Shown: piece by piece, positions 24,574-33,323 of the stretch
Layout of the letters: the number at the start of each line of letters is the position of its first letter
How positions within the stretch are numbered: the stretch's first letter is position 1
DNA from: Microbacterium sp. NC79
GTDB taxonomy: Bacteria; Actinomycetota; Actinomycetes; Actinomycetales; Microbacteriaceae
Direction of reading: 5' to 3'
NCBI RefSeq assembly: GCF_019061125.1
Contig: NZ_JAHQYI010000001.1
Span: forward strand, 1,054,001 to 1,118,000
DNA length: 64,000 bases
Notes under the pieces: generated by a model
Seen by the model: the letters and a program-made list of their open reading frames with translations, nothing else
Told to the model about the DNA's origin: nothing
Database searches by the model: none
Position numbers and translations under genes: made by a program

Positions 24574-25318
24574 ACAAGATCTGGCCGGAAAACGAGCTGT
24601 GGTCACCGGAGGCGCAAGCGGCATTGGGCTCGCGTGTGCCGAAGAGTTCGCACGCCGCGGCGCCCACGTTGTCATCGCCGACTTCAATGCGGAAGCAGCG
24701 AACCAGGCGGCAGACGCGCTCGGCGGTGAAGCGTGGGTCGTTGATCTCAGCGACACGAAGGCGCTCGACAACCTCTCACTGCAGGCGGACATTCTCGTCA
24801 ACAACGCAGGAATTCAGCGCGTCGCACCCATTCACGAGTACGACCCTGACACGTTCCGCCTGATCCAGTCGTTGATGGTGACGGCTCCCTTCCTCCTGAT
24901 CCGCGCTGTGCTGCCAGGCATGTACGAACGTGGCTGGGGACGCATCATCAATATTTCTTCGGTGCATGGCATTCGCGCGAGCGCGTTTAAGTCGGCGTAT
25001 GTTGCCGCCAAGCACGGTCTCGAAGGACTCTCCAAAGTGGCGGCGCTGGAGGGCGGCCCCCACGGCGTCACCAGCAACTGCATCAACCCGGCCTATGTGC
25101 GCACCCCGCTCGTGGAGAAGCAGATCGCCGACCAGGCGAAGGTGCACGGCATCACGGAGGCCGAAGTCGTCGAAAAGATCATGCTGACCGAGCCGGCCAT
25201 CAAGCGCATGATCGAGCCCGCCGAAGTTGGCTCGCTTGCCGGCTGGCTCGCGAGCGACAATGCCGGCATGGTCACCGGATCGTCGTACGTCATGGATGGT
25301 GGATGGAGCGCACGATGA
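24563..25318 (+). CDS. bdhA: 3-hydroxybutyrate dehydrogenase (short-chain dehydrogenase/reductase)
   Basis: 251 residues from the first of two ATGs at 24563, with GAGAGGGG upstream. SDR features: NAD-binding TGGASGIGLACAEEFARRG, NNAG (in ILVNNAGIQRV), catalytic Ser in INISSVHGIRAS, Tyr-Lys in SAYVAAKHGLEGL. The segment NCINPAYVRTPLVEKQI and IKRMIEPAEVGSLAGWLAS are the pattern of bacterial D-3-hydroxybutyrate dehydrogenases. It oxidises 3-hydroxybutyrate to acetoacetate with NAD. Acetoacetate would then be taken by ScoAB, encoded 2.7 kb downstream. Confidence 0.9.
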   Translation: MMTEQDLAGKRAVVTGGASGIGLACAEEFARRGAHVVIADFNAEAANQAADALGGEAWVVDLSDTKALDNLSLQADILVNNAGIQRVAPIHEYDPDTFRLIQSLMVTAPFLLIRAVLPGMYERGWGRIINISSVHGIRASAFKSAYVAAKHGLEGLSKVAALEGGPHGVTSNCINPAYVRTPLVEKQIADQAKVHGITEAEVVEKIMLTEPAIKRMIEPAEVGSLAGWLASDNAGMVTGSSYVMDGGWSAR

Positions 25319-26220
25319 GTCTGCAACACACGTACTCAGCCGTCGCGGTTCCGGTTTCTGGCGGCGACCTCGCCGTGGGAATCTGGGAACCCGTCGGCGA
25401 AATCACTGACACGATCGTGGCGATTCATGGCGTGACGGCCTCGCACCTCGCCTGGCTCGATGTGGTTCCCACTCTTCCAGGCGTCCGCATTGTGGCACCA
25501 GACCTGCGTGGTCGTGGGCGAAGCAATGGCATTGAGGGGCCTGCCGGAATGGCAGCACACGCCGCTGACATCATCGCGATGATGGATGCGCTTGGGCTGG
25601 AAAAGACCATGTTGGTCGGCCACTCGATGGGCGCTTTCGTCTCCGTTGTGACCGCGTATGTGCACCCCGAGCGTATTTCGCGCATCGTGCTCGTTGACGG
25701 CGGATTGCCGTTGGAAGTGCCCGTTGGCCTTAACGCTGAAGCGCTGGTCAAGCACATCCTCGGCCCGACGGCTGCGCGACTCGAGATGCGCTTCGCGTCG
25801 GTCGATGAGTACCTCAAACTGTGGCGCGCGCACCCGGCCTTTGCGGATGCGTGGACGCCCGAGCTGGAACGCTACCTCGCCTATGACCTGGTGCCTGATG
25901 GTTCCGGCGCCCTTCGCCCCGCCACCAGTTTTGCCGTCACCGTGGATGACACGGTCGATCTGAACACCGGATCGCTACCGCGTGAAGCAATCGCGGGAAT
26001 CTCGGTTCCCGCCGTGTTTGTGTGGGTGCCGCGGGGGCTGCAGAACGAGACGCCCGGCCTGTACTCGCCCGAGCAGATCGCTCGACTCGAGGAGTCGTTG
26101 CCGACGGTGCGGTTCCGCTTCGTTGAGGACCTCAACCACTACACCGTGGTGATGTCAGAGCGGGGCGCATCAGCCATCGCCCCGATCATCGCGGCCGAAC
26201 TCGCGGAGCTGCACCTCTAA
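25315..26220 (+). CDS. Alpha/beta hydrolase
   Basis: 301 residues with the alpha/beta-hydrolase order: oxyanion segment IVAIHGVTASHLAW, RGRGRSNGIEGPAG, nucleophile elbow LVGHSMGAFVSV (Ser about residue 103), acid Asp region and a late His in EDLNHYTVVMSERG. Its ATG overlaps the bdhA stop (ATGA). Placed after a 3-hydroxybutyrate dehydrogenase, it may release the monomer from 3-hydroxybutyrate oligomers or esters; this is inference from position only. Last gene of the operon. Confidence 0.85.
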   Translation: MSLQHTYSAVAVPVSGGDLAVGIWEPVGEITDTIVAIHGVTASHLAWLDVVPTLPGVRIVAPDLRGRGRSNGIEGPAGMAAHAADIIAMMDALGLEKTMLVGHSMGAFVSVVTAYVHPERISRIVLVDGGLPLEVPVGLNAEALVKHILGPTAARLEMRFASVDEYLKLWRAHPAFADAWTPELERYLAYDLVPDGSGALRPATSFAVTVDDTVDLNTGSLPREAIAGISVPAVFVWVPRGLQNETPGLYSPEQIARLEESLPTVRFRFVEDLNHYTVVMSERGASAIAPIIAAELAELHL

Positions 26221-26588
26221 CCTGGCGTCCCGCCTGAGCCTTGTCTCGCGTCGGAGATGCTGGGGCCAGAGTGACACTTTCGCGGCGTGTCTGGTGTCAC
26301 ACGGCGACATCTCCGACGCGGGACAAACGCTCGCGCGGGTTCCCGGCGCTGCAAGCGCGGGCTTCCGGCGCTGGTGGCGCGGGTTTTCGGCGCCGGTGGC
26401 TTGGGTACCAGGTGCGGGCAAGTGCGGGTGTATCGTTGCGCGGCGTCGGAAGTGTTGTCGGACGTCGGAAGACACGCCGCCGAATCGCCACATGCGTCAC
26501 ATGGCTTCCGACGTGGGGTGACGGTTCGGCGGGACAGCGGAACCGGCAGGGCTTACGCAGGACCGGCTGCACCGCGTACTTTTGCCGC
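26221..26588. repeat. Structured intergenic region: two inverted repeats and a 22-bp tandem array
   Basis: No credible gene in these 368 bp. Three elements are visible. First, an inverted repeat TTGTCTCGCGTCGGAGATG (26241-26259) against 26308-26326, matching at 18 of 19 positions, with an inner pair GTGACAC/GTGTCAC. Second, three or four tandem 22-23 bp units at 26333-26421, each starting GCGCGGG or GCTTGGG and carrying a CGGCGC core. Third, an inverted repeat ACGTCGGAAG / CTTCCGACGT at 26462-26471 and 26505-26514. No terminator T-run accompanies the hairpins. Confidence 0.8.
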
Positions 26589-27062
26589 ATGACAAGCACA
26601 CAACTGACCGAACTTTCCTTTTCCGTCTCGGGGCGTGTGGCACGACCCGTCGCCGTGGTATACGAAGCCGTGGCCGATCCCGATCAGCTGTCGAGCTATT
26701 TCGCGACCGGTGGCGCGCAGGGACGATTGGAACCAGGATCTGACGTCACGTGGGACTTCGCCGATTTTCCCGGTCGCTTTCCGGTCGCAGTCGTCGAGGC
26801 CGAGAAGCCGCGGCGCATCACGATTGAACGGGAAGCCCAGCACGCCACCGGCGGTGCCGGAACCACGCGCGCAACGTTCGAGTTTGCATCACTCGACAAT
26901 GACACCCGCACGCTCGTGACGATTACCGAGGCTTCGTGGCTCGCAACGCCAGACGGCGCGAAGTCAGCCTTCGGCAATTGCGAAGGCTGGACAGGCATGC
27001 TCATTGCCATGAAGGCGTGGGTTGAGCATGGCATCAACCTCCGCGCCGGCTTCTACCGCTAG
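26589..27062 (+). CDS. SRPBCC/AHSA1-domain protein
   Basis: 157 residues covering one START-like (SRPBCC/AHSA1) domain: an N-terminal strand SFSVSGRVARPVAVVYEAVADPDQL, then TWDFADFPGRFPVAVVEAEKP, and a long C-terminal helix EGWTGMLIAMKAWVEHGI. Such domains bind hydrophobic ligands or assist proteins; no specific role can be given. TACTTT at 26577-26582 lies exactly 6 nt before the ATG, so the start is leaderless and the longer upstream frame is rejected. The 3' end overlaps the convergent IclR gene by 4 nt. Confidence 0.85.
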   Translation: MTSTQLTELSFSVSGRVARPVAVVYEAVADPDQLSSYFATGGAQGRLEPGSDVTWDFADFPGRFPVAVVEAEKPRRITIEREAQHATGGAGTTRATFEFASLDNDTRTLVTITEASWLATPDGAKSAFGNCEGWTGMLIAMKAWVEHGINLRAGFYR

Positions 27063-27838
27063 CGCCCGCTCGCGGCGAGGGCGGCGGTGAGTTGATGGGC
27101 GTGTGACAGCAGGTCGCGGCCGAGGCGGGGGAGTCGGTCAGGGCCAAAGCGGAACCCGACGCCGGTGATGCTGAGCGCCCACTCCGGGCGGCCCTGCGCG
27201 TTGAAGACCGCGGCGCCGAGGCCATAACTTCCGTTCACGATCAGCCCCGGGTTGACCGCGTAGCCACGGTCACGCGTCTCCTGAATTCGCTTGCGGATGG
27301 AGGTAGCGGAATGCGGGCGCCCAAAGTGCTCGCTGAGCTTGGTCTGGCGCTCCAGATAGGTGTCAATTTCGTCATCCGGCAGAAACGACAGAATCACCAA
27401 GCCGGCCGAGGCGACGCCGAGCGGAAATCGCACCCCCTCGCTCAGCACGAACGAACGGATCGGAAAGCTTCCGTCTTCCCGCAGTAGACACACGGTCTCA
27501 TCACCGCGCTGTACAGACAAAAACGCGCTCTCTTCAGTGCGAGTCGCGAGTGACTTCACAATGTTGTGAGCGAGCGCAGGCACGTCATATCGCGACGCCG
27601 CGACCGTCCCCATGAGGTAGAGCTCGGGCCCGGGCAACCACAGCCCGGTCGCATCCTCACGGTCAACGAGCCCCTCAGCCTGCAGCGCCGTCAACAGGCG
27701 GTGCGCGGTGGGGCGCGTCAATTCCGTGTGCTGCGCAATGTCTTGGGTCGTGACACCCGTGGTTCCGGCCGCCGTCACTCGGCGCAACACCGCCGCCGCG
27801 CGGGCGATCGCCTGGGCTCCGGGAACTGTCGCTGCCAT
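27059..27838 (-). CDS. IclR-family transcriptional regulator
   Basis: 259 residues. N-terminal winged helix: AIARAAAVLRRVTAAGTTGVT, DIAQHTELTRPTAHRLLTAL; C-terminal IclR effector domain with SVQRGDETVCLLREDG, FPLGVASAGLVILSFL, RDRGYAVNPGLIVNG, ALSITG. Divergent from scoA-scoB-thiolase, which it most likely controls. TAGCAT at 27845-27850 is exactly 6 nt before the ATG (leaderless), and a palindrome sits just upstream of that hexamer, suggesting autoregulation. Confidence 0.92.
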   Translation of the reverse strand: MAATVPGAQAIARAAAVLRRVTAAGTTGVTTQDIAQHTELTRPTAHRLLTALQAEGLVDREDATGLWLPGPELYLMGTVAASRYDVPALAHNIVKSLATRTEESAFLSVQRGDETVCLLREDGSFPIRSFVLSEGVRFPLGVASAGLVILSFLPDDEIDTYLERQTKLSEHFGRPHSATSIRKRIQETRDRGYAVNPGLIVNGSYGLGAAVFNAQGRPEWALSITGVGFRFGPDRLPRLGRDLLSHAHQLTAALAASGR

Positions 27839-27857
27839 GCCTCCATGCTACGCCTCG

Positions 27858-27894
27858 TGTCCACATGGTGGACAAAACTGACCATATTGTCCAC
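27858..27894. promoter_or_regulatory. Probable IclR operator between the regulator and scoA
   Basis: TGTCCACATGGTGGACA (27858-27874) has perfect 7-bp arms TGTCCAC/GTGGACA. A further half-site TTGTCCAC lies at 27887-27894. Three related half-sites in the divergent region just behind the regulator's -10 are what an autoregulated IclR protein would need. Confidence 0.75.
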
Positions 27895-27969
27895 ATCGCG
27901 ACCGCCCGATTGAACCGTACGCGCGCGAAGCGCAGGGTGGAAGTAACACCGTTCGACAAGGGAGTGAAC

Positions 27970-28740
27970 ATGATCAATAAAGAGGTGTCAAGCGCGGCTG
28001 AAGCCGTCGCAGACATTTCAGACGGCGCCAGCATCGCTGTCGGTGGTTTCGGTCTCTCGGGCAATCCGATCGCCCTGATTGAAGCTCTTCTCGCACAGGG
28101 CACGACCGATCTCAGTATCGTGTCCAACAACTGTGGCGTTGACGACTGGGGCCTGGGCGTTCTGCTCGGTGCCAAGCGCATTCGCAAGATGACGTCCTCC
28201 TATGTCGGTGAAAACAAAGAGTTTGAACGCCAGTTCCTCTCCGGTGAGCTCGAGCTTGAGCTCACCCCGCAGGGCACGCTCGCCGAAAAGCTTCGTGCTG
28301 GTGGTTCCGGTGTTGCAGCCTTCTTCACCCAGACGGGTGTCGGCACGCAGGTCGCTGAGGGTGGTCTTCCGCGTAAGTATGCGGCTGACGGAACCATTGC
28401 TGTTGCGTCGCCGAAGAAGGAAGTGCGCACGTTTGAGGTCGGCGGCAAGAGCGGCGAGTACGTTCTTGAAGACTCGATCACCACGGACTTCGCTCTCGTA
28501 CACGCCGCCGTCGGCGACCGCCACGGAAACCTGGTCTTCAACAAGGCCGCGCGCAACTTCAACCCGCTTGCCGCTATGGCTGGCCGCATCTGCATCGCGC
28601 AGGTCGAGCGCCTCGTCGAGCCCGGCGAGCTCGACCCCGATTCAATCCACCTCCCGGGTGTCTTCGTACACCGCGTCGTTGAGGTCGGTACCGACATTGA
28701 CAAGCGGATTGAGCGCCGCACCGTTTCGGAAGGGGCATAA
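27970..28740 (+). CDS. scoA: 3-oxoacid (succinyl-CoA:acetoacetate) CoA-transferase subunit A
   Basis: 256 residues beginning MINKEVSSAAEA, with GGGAG at good spacing. Family I CoA-transferase alpha subunit: IAVGGFGLSGNPIALIEAL, SNNCGVDDWGLGVLL, KMTSSYVGENKEFERQ, GDRHGNLVFNKAARNFNP. Transfers CoA from succinyl-CoA to acetoacetate with ScoB. A longer frame starting within the operator is rejected. Confidence 0.93.
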   Translation: MINKEVSSAAEAVADISDGASIAVGGFGLSGNPIALIEALLAQGTTDLSIVSNNCGVDDWGLGVLLGAKRIRKMTSSYVGENKEFERQFLSGELELELTPQGTLAEKLRAGGSGVAAFFTQTGVGTQVAEGGLPRKYAADGTIAVASPKKEVRTFEVGGKSGEYVLEDSITTDFALVHAAVGDRHGNLVFNKAARNFNPLAAMAGRICIAQVERLVEPGELDPDSIHLPGVFVHRVVEVGTDIDKRIERRTVSEGA

Positions 28741-28743
28741 ATC

Positions 28744-29397
28744 ATGGCTTTGACGCGTAACGAAATGGCTGCTCGCGCAGCACAGGAACTCTCAGACGGC
28801 TCGTACGTCAACCTGGGTATCGGTCTGCCGACCCTGGTTCCGAACTACGTGCCCGCAGACGTCACCGTCGTTTTGCAGTCGGAAAACGGCATCCTCGGAG
28901 TGGGCCCGTACCCAACCGAAGCGAACGTTGACCCCGACCTCATCAACGCTGGCAAAGAGACCGTCACGACCCTTCCGGGATCGGCGTTCTTCGACTCCGC
29001 GCTGAGCTTCGGCATGATCCGTGCCGGAAAGATCGATGCCGCCATCCTCGGTGCCATGCAGGTTTCGGCTCACGGTGACCTCGCCAACTGGATGATCCCC
29101 GGCAAGATGGTCAAGGGTCCAGGCGGCGCGATGGACCTCGTGCACGGCGCAGGCATCGTGATCGTCTTGATGGAGCACGTCGCCAAGGACGGATCTGCCA
29201 AGATCGTTAATGAGTGCTCGTTGCCCCTCACCGGCAAGCGCGTCGTCAACCGCATCATCACGGATCTTGCCGTGATCGATGTCACTGACGAAGGACTTGT
29301 GCTGGTGGAGGTTGCTCCCGGTGTCACGGTCGATGAGGTCATCGCCGCGACGGAGCCGACGCTCATCATTGCACCCGAACTCAAGGAATCAGCATGA
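28744..29397 (+). CDS. scoB: 3-oxoacid CoA-transferase subunit B
   Basis: 217 residues. Contains the catalytic glutamate in [16 protein letters not shown], plus [56 protein letters not shown]. Begins 3 bases after scoA and overlaps the thiolase start (ATGA). Together they make acetoacetyl-CoA for thiolytic cleavage. Confidence 0.94.
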   Translation: MALTRNEMAARAAQELSDGSYVNLGIGLPTLVPNYVPADVTVVLQSENGILGVGPYPTEANVDPDLINAGKETVTTLPGSAFFDSALSFGMIRAGKIDAAILGAMQVSAHGDLANWMIPGKMVKGPGGAMDLVHGAGIVIVLMEHVAKDGSAKIVNECSLPLTGKRVVNRIITDLAVIDVTDEGLVLVEVAPGVTVDEVIAATEPTLIIAPELKESA

Positions 29398-30578
29398 ACG
29401 CCACCGATGTCGTGATCGTTGCAGCGGCCCGCACCCCGCAGGGCCGCCTCAAGGGGCAGCTTGCCTCGTTTACCGCTCCCCAGCTCGGATCCCTCGCGAT
29501 CCGTGGCGCGCTCGAACAGGGCGGCATTGACCCGAAGGCCGTCGACGCCGTGCTCGTCGGTCAGGTTCTCGCCGCTGGCGCTGGCCAGAACCCTGCTCGC
29601 CAGGCTGCCATTGGTGCTGGCCTCGGATGGGATGTTCCCGCCGGAAGCGTCAACAAGGTCTGCCTGTCTGGTCTCACCACGATCATCGACGCCGCGCGCA
29701 CGATTACGCTCGGCGACGCTGAGGTGATGGTCGCGGCGGGTATGGAGTCGATGACCCGCGCACCTCACTTGCTGATGGGATCTCGCGACGGCTACGCCTA
29801 TGGTTCCATCGAGGTCCTCGACCACATGGCCTACGACGGACTCACCGACGCGCACGACCGCGAATCGATGGGCACCTCCACTGAGCGCCTGAACCCGAAG
29901 TACAACATCACGCGTGAAGAGCAGGACGCCGTTGCGGCGCGCTCGCACCAGCGGGCCGCGGCAGCCGCCGAGGCTGGCGTTTTCGACGCCGAACTCGTGC
30001 GCGTCGAGGTTCCGCAGCGCAAGGGCGACCCGATCGTGCTGACGCGCGATGAGGGCGTTCGTCCGGAGACCACGACGGAGACCCTCGCTGGCCTTCGCGC
30101 GGCTTTCGCAAAGGACGGAACCATCACCGCGGGGAACTCGTCACAGATTTCTGATGGCGCATCCGCCGTTGTGCTGACGACCCGTGCGCGCGCCGAAAAG
30201 GAAAGCTGGAACATTCTGGCCACCGTCGGTGCAAGCGGTCAGACGGCCGGCCCCGACAACTCCCTGCACGAGCAGCCCGCCGACTCGATCGCGGTGGCCT
30301 TGGAGAAGCAGGGCATCACCGCGGCCGACCTCGACTTCGTGGAAATCAACGAAGCGTTCGGCGCGGTCGTCGTGGCATCCCAGCGTGCGCTCGGCCTGTC
30401 CGACGACGTCGTGAACATTCACGGTGGCGGCATAGCCCTCGGTCACCCGATCGGCGCCAGCGGCAACCGCCTCGTCGTACACGCAGTGCACGAGCTTGCG
30501 CGCCGTGGGTCCGGAACCGCGGTCGTCGCGCTGTGCGGCGGTGGCGGCCAGGGCGATGCCCTGGTGCTGACGCGCTAA
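29394..30578 (+). CDS. Acetyl-CoA acetyltransferase (thiolase)
   Basis: 394 residues. Nucleophilic Cys in [14 protein letters not shown] (about residue 89); His in [17 protein letters not shown] and second Cys in [15 protein letters not shown] complete the active site. Full length for degradative thiolases. Cleaves acetoacetyl-CoA to two acetyl-CoA, closing the route that starts with 3-hydroxybutyrate dehydrogenase. Last gene of the scoA-scoB operon. Confidence 0.94.
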   Translation: MNATDVVIVAAARTPQGRLKGQLASFTAPQLGSLAIRGALEQGGIDPKAVDAVLVGQVLAAGAGQNPARQAAIGAGLGWDVPAGSVNKVCLSGLTTIIDAARTITLGDAEVMVAAGMESMTRAPHLLMGSRDGYAYGSIEVLDHMAYDGLTDAHDRESMGTSTERLNPKYNITREEQDAVAARSHQRAAAAAEAGVFDAELVRVEVPQRKGDPIVLTRDEGVRPETTTETLAGLRAAFAKDGTITAGNSSQISDGASAVVLTTRARAEKESWNILATVGASGQTAGPDNSLHEQPADSIAVALEKQGITAADLDFVEINEAFGAVVVASQRALGLSDDVVNIHGGGIALGHPIGASGNRLVVHAVHELARRGSGTAVVALCGGGGQGDALVLTR

Positions 30579-30587
30579 GAAGCCAAA

Positions 30588-30624
30588 ACAATGCCCGCCC
30601 AGGTTTTAACCGGGCGGGCATTGT
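30588..30624. terminator. Bidirectional terminator hairpin between thiolase and a convergent gene
   Basis: 13-bp stem ACAATGCCCGCCC / GGGCGGGCATTGT around an AT-rich loop. The better T-run (TTTTGG on the minus strand) serves the convergent small gene. Confidence 0.75.
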
Positions 30625-30635
30625 CGTGTATGGAA

Positions 30636-30878
30636 TTAGCGGTAACGCTTCAGGAGCTTGCGCTCTTCTTTCGACTGTTCGGGGTGCGCCACAACGACGC
30701 CGTGAGCGGCGCGACGGTTTTCGCTAAATATGCCGATGGACATCGCAAGTGTGAGAGCCCACGACAGCCAGGCGATCGCGGTGCGCCACGTGAAGGTCTG
30801 GCCGCGCATGCCCTTCAAGAGCGCGATCGCGCTCAACACCACGGACAGGACGCCGGTGCCGGAGAAGTACTTTCGCAT
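30636..30878 (-). CDS. Small membrane protein, function unknown
   Basis: 80 residues with two hydrophobic helices (GVLSVVLSAIALLKG and AIAWLSWALTLAMSIGIF) and a basic C-terminal tail ending EERKLLKRYR. TAGCGT at 30885-30890 is exactly 6 nt before the ATG, supporting a leaderless start. No family recognised. Confidence 0.75.
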   Translation of the reverse strand: MRKYFSGTGVLSVVLSAIALLKGMRGQTFTWRTAIAWLSWALTLAMSIGIFSENRRAAHGVVVAHPEQSKEERKLLKRYR

Positions 30879-30953
30879 GCGACTACGCTACCGCCAGCTG
30901 GGACGGTTAGGGTGTAATCAACCCGCGAGACCGACCCCGAAGGCAGGAGCAGC

Positions 30954-32381
30954 GTGCCGAAATCTTCCCTTTCCGAGCTTGTGATTGTTGCGAATCGACT
31001 TCCCGTAGACCGGGTTGTCGACGCCGACGGTGAAGTGCATTGGCACACGTCGCCCGGTGGGCTCGTGACAGCACTGGAACCAGTGATCCGGGCCGCCAAG
31101 GGGGCATGGGTTGGGTGGCCAGGTGCAGCAGATATCGAGCTCGAACAGTTTGAAGTCGACGGCATGACGCTCATCCCCATGACACTCAGCGCAAGCGACG
31201 TGGCGCTCTATTACGAGGGATTCAGCAACGACACGATTTGGCCGCTCTACCACGACGTCATTGCGCCGCCGCGCTATCGCCGTGTGTGGTGGGAAGCGTA
31301 CGAGCGCGTTAATCGTCGCTTTGCCGAGGCCGCAGCGGCGGCTACGGCACCCGGCGGAACCATCTGGGTGCACGACTATCAGTTGCAGCTGGTTCCGCGG
31401 ATGGTCCGTAATCTCCGCCCCGACGTCACGATCGGCTACTTCCACCACATTCCATTCCCGGCATACGGGCTGTACTCGCAACTCCCGTGGCGCAGACAGG
31501 TTCTTGATGGCTTGCTTGGCGCCGATGTCATCGGCTTCCAACGCGTCGCAGACGCCGGCAACTTCTTGCAGGCCGTGCGGCGGCAGCTGCCGTACCCCAC
31601 ACACAAGTCGCGTGTCACGGTAACCGATACGAACGGCATTGACCGCTCCGTCACCGTCAAACCTTTCCCCATCTCGATTGACGTCGCCGAATACCAGGCC
31701 ATCGCGAAGCGTCCAGACGTCATGGCGCGTGCGGCAGAGATTCGTGAAGAACTCGGCCATCCGCGAGCGATCCTTCTCGGCGTGGACCGACTCGATTACA
31801 CCAAGGGCATCCGTCACCGGCTGAAGGCTTTTGGCGAACTCCTGGAAGACGAAGATCTGTCGGTCACCGACGCGACTCTCGTGCAGGTAGCCAGCCCCAG
31901 CCGTGAGCGTGTCGCCGCATACATGCAGTTGCGCGACGAAATCGAGCTGACCGTTGGTCGCATCAACGGTATTTTCGACACGACAGGCCACACCGCGATC
32001 CGATACCTGCACCATTCGTACCCTCGCGACGAAATGGTGGCGATGTATCTTGCCGCCGACGTGATGCTCGTCACGGCCCTCCGCGACGGCATGAATCTTG
32101 TCGCGAAGGAATATGTGGCTGCGCGCGGAAGCAACGGGGGAGTGCTCGTGCTGAGCGAGTTTGCGGGTGCCGCCGATCAACTGCAGGGCGCGCTGTTGAT
32201 TAACCCACACGACATCGACGGCATGAAGGAAGCGATTATGGCCGCGATCGATATGCCGCACGCGGAACAGACTCGACGAATGCGCGCGATGCAGCGACGC
32301 CTAAAGCGCGACGATGTCGCTGCTTGGGCCGAGGCTTTCCTGCACGAGTTACACAGTCACGTGCGAGAGCACAATGAGTGA
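30954..32381 (+). CDS. otsA: Trehalose-6-phosphate synthase
   Basis: 475-residue GT20 glycosyltransferase that joins UDP-glucose (or another NDP-glucose) and glucose 6-phosphate. Motifs: [11 protein letters not shown] at the N-terminus, [79 protein letters not shown] start with CAGGAGCA upstream; a -10 candidate TAGGGT lies at 30907-30912. Its stop overlaps otsB by 8 nt. Confidence 0.95.
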   Translation: MPKSSLSELVIVANRLPVDRVVDADGEVHWHTSPGGLVTALEPVIRAAKGAWVGWPGAADIELEQFEVDGMTLIPMTLSASDVALYYEGFSNDTIWPLYHDVIAPPRYRRVWWEAYERVNRRFAEAAAAATAPGGTIWVHDYQLQLVPRMVRNLRPDVTIGYFHHIPFPAYGLYSQLPWRRQVLDGLLGADVIGFQRVADAGNFLQAVRRQLPYPTHKSRVTVTDTNGIDRSVTVKPFPISIDVAEYQAIAKRPDVMARAAEIREELGHPRAILLGVDRLDYTKGIRHRLKAFGELLEDEDLSVTDATLVQVASPSRERVAAYMQLRDEIELTVGRINGIFDTTGHTAIRYLHHSYPRDEMVAMYLAADVMLVTALRDGMNLVAKEYVAARGSNGGVLVLSEFAGAADQLQGALLINPHDIDGMKEAIMAAIDMPHAEQTRRMRAMQRRLKRDDVAAWAEAFLHELHSHVREHNE

Positions 32382-33138
32382 TATGCAGAGCCTCGCCAGG
32401 ACGCCCGTGCTCCTGGTCGCGTTGGACTTTGACGGAACCTTAGCTCCACTGGTTGACGTACCATCCGAAGCCCGGATGGGTGGGCGAGCGCGCGCCGCGA
32501 TCGATCAACTCGCCGCCCTGCCCGATACGCACGTCGCGCTCGTATCGGGGCGGATGTTGGCCGATCTCCGGCTCGTGAGTGAGACCCCACCCGACTCACG
32601 CATCCTGCTTGCCGGATCCCACGGTGCGCAACTGCACGTGCCGGCCGGCCACGAGGTTGCACACGATGCTCCGCCCAGCGCAGATATTGCCACGTTGAGT
32701 GCCGACCTCGCTGACCAGCTGAGCATCCTCGAGAACGTATGGGTGGAACGCAAGCCGTACGGATTCGTCGTGCACACCCGGCTTGCTGATGAACGCGGCG
32801 CGACCCGTGCGCACGCGATTGTCGACGGGTTCGCCCGTGAGCGGCTCCAGGGCTGGCGGCGCCGTGGCGGCCACGATGTGGTGGAATACTCCGAACGGCC
32901 GGAGGGGAAAGACGGTGCTATCCGCGCGCTTCGTGACGCGGTGGGGGCCACCGCCGTGCTGTTTGCCGGTGACGATGAGACAGACGAGGACGCGCTGCGG
33001 GCACTGCAGCCAGGTGATCTCGGCGTTCGCGTCGGTTCCGGAGTGACGGCAGCGACCATGCGGGTCGAGAACGCGACCGAAATGGCCGAACTGCTTTCCC
33101 GGCTCGCCGAGCTGCGCACGCGCAATCTGTCGTCATGA
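32374..33138 (+). CDS. otsB: Trehalose-6-phosphate phosphatase
   Basis: 254 residues from the ATG that overlaps the otsA end ([11 protein letters not shown]). HAD-type motif I LDFDGTLAPLVD with nucleophile Asp, VALVSGRML (motif II region), VVEYSERPEGKDGAI and GDDETDEDALR. Dephosphorylates trehalose 6-phosphate to trehalose, a stress-protecting sugar. otsA and otsB are translationally coupled. No terminator is visible before ilvD. Confidence 0.94.
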   Translation: MSDMQSLARTPVLLVALDFDGTLAPLVDVPSEARMGGRARAAIDQLAALPDTHVALVSGRMLADLRLVSETPPDSRILLAGSHGAQLHVPAGHEVAHDAPPSADIATLSADLADQLSILENVWVERKPYGFVVHTRLADERGATRAHAIVDGFARERLQGWRRRGGHDVVEYSERPEGKDGAIRALRDAVGATAVLFAGDDETDEDALRALQPGDLGVRVGSGVTAATMRVENATEMAELLSRLAELRTRNLSS

Positions 33139-33323
33139 TTGAGCGGTCGCATTCGCTGACAGTTTTGATCGATTAATACGAACGGAATCGCACACTCCGC
33201 TCGGTCCTTCCGGTGTCGATGCACATAAATGCTGACAAAACGCTGATGTTGTGCACAGATCCGCGAGAACACGCGGATGTCACGCGGTTCGAAGCACCCT
33301 GGCATCCGGAATAGACTCGGCAT

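Noticed and set aside
30918..32261. A 447-codon minus-strand frame opposite otsA
   Set aside because: Antisense shadow of a gene with all GT20 motifs intact.
33139..33323. Leader peptide and attenuator before ilvD
   Set aside because: No short frame rich in Ile/Val/Leu codons is seen, and the -10 lies 6 nt before the ilvD ATG, leaving no leader.
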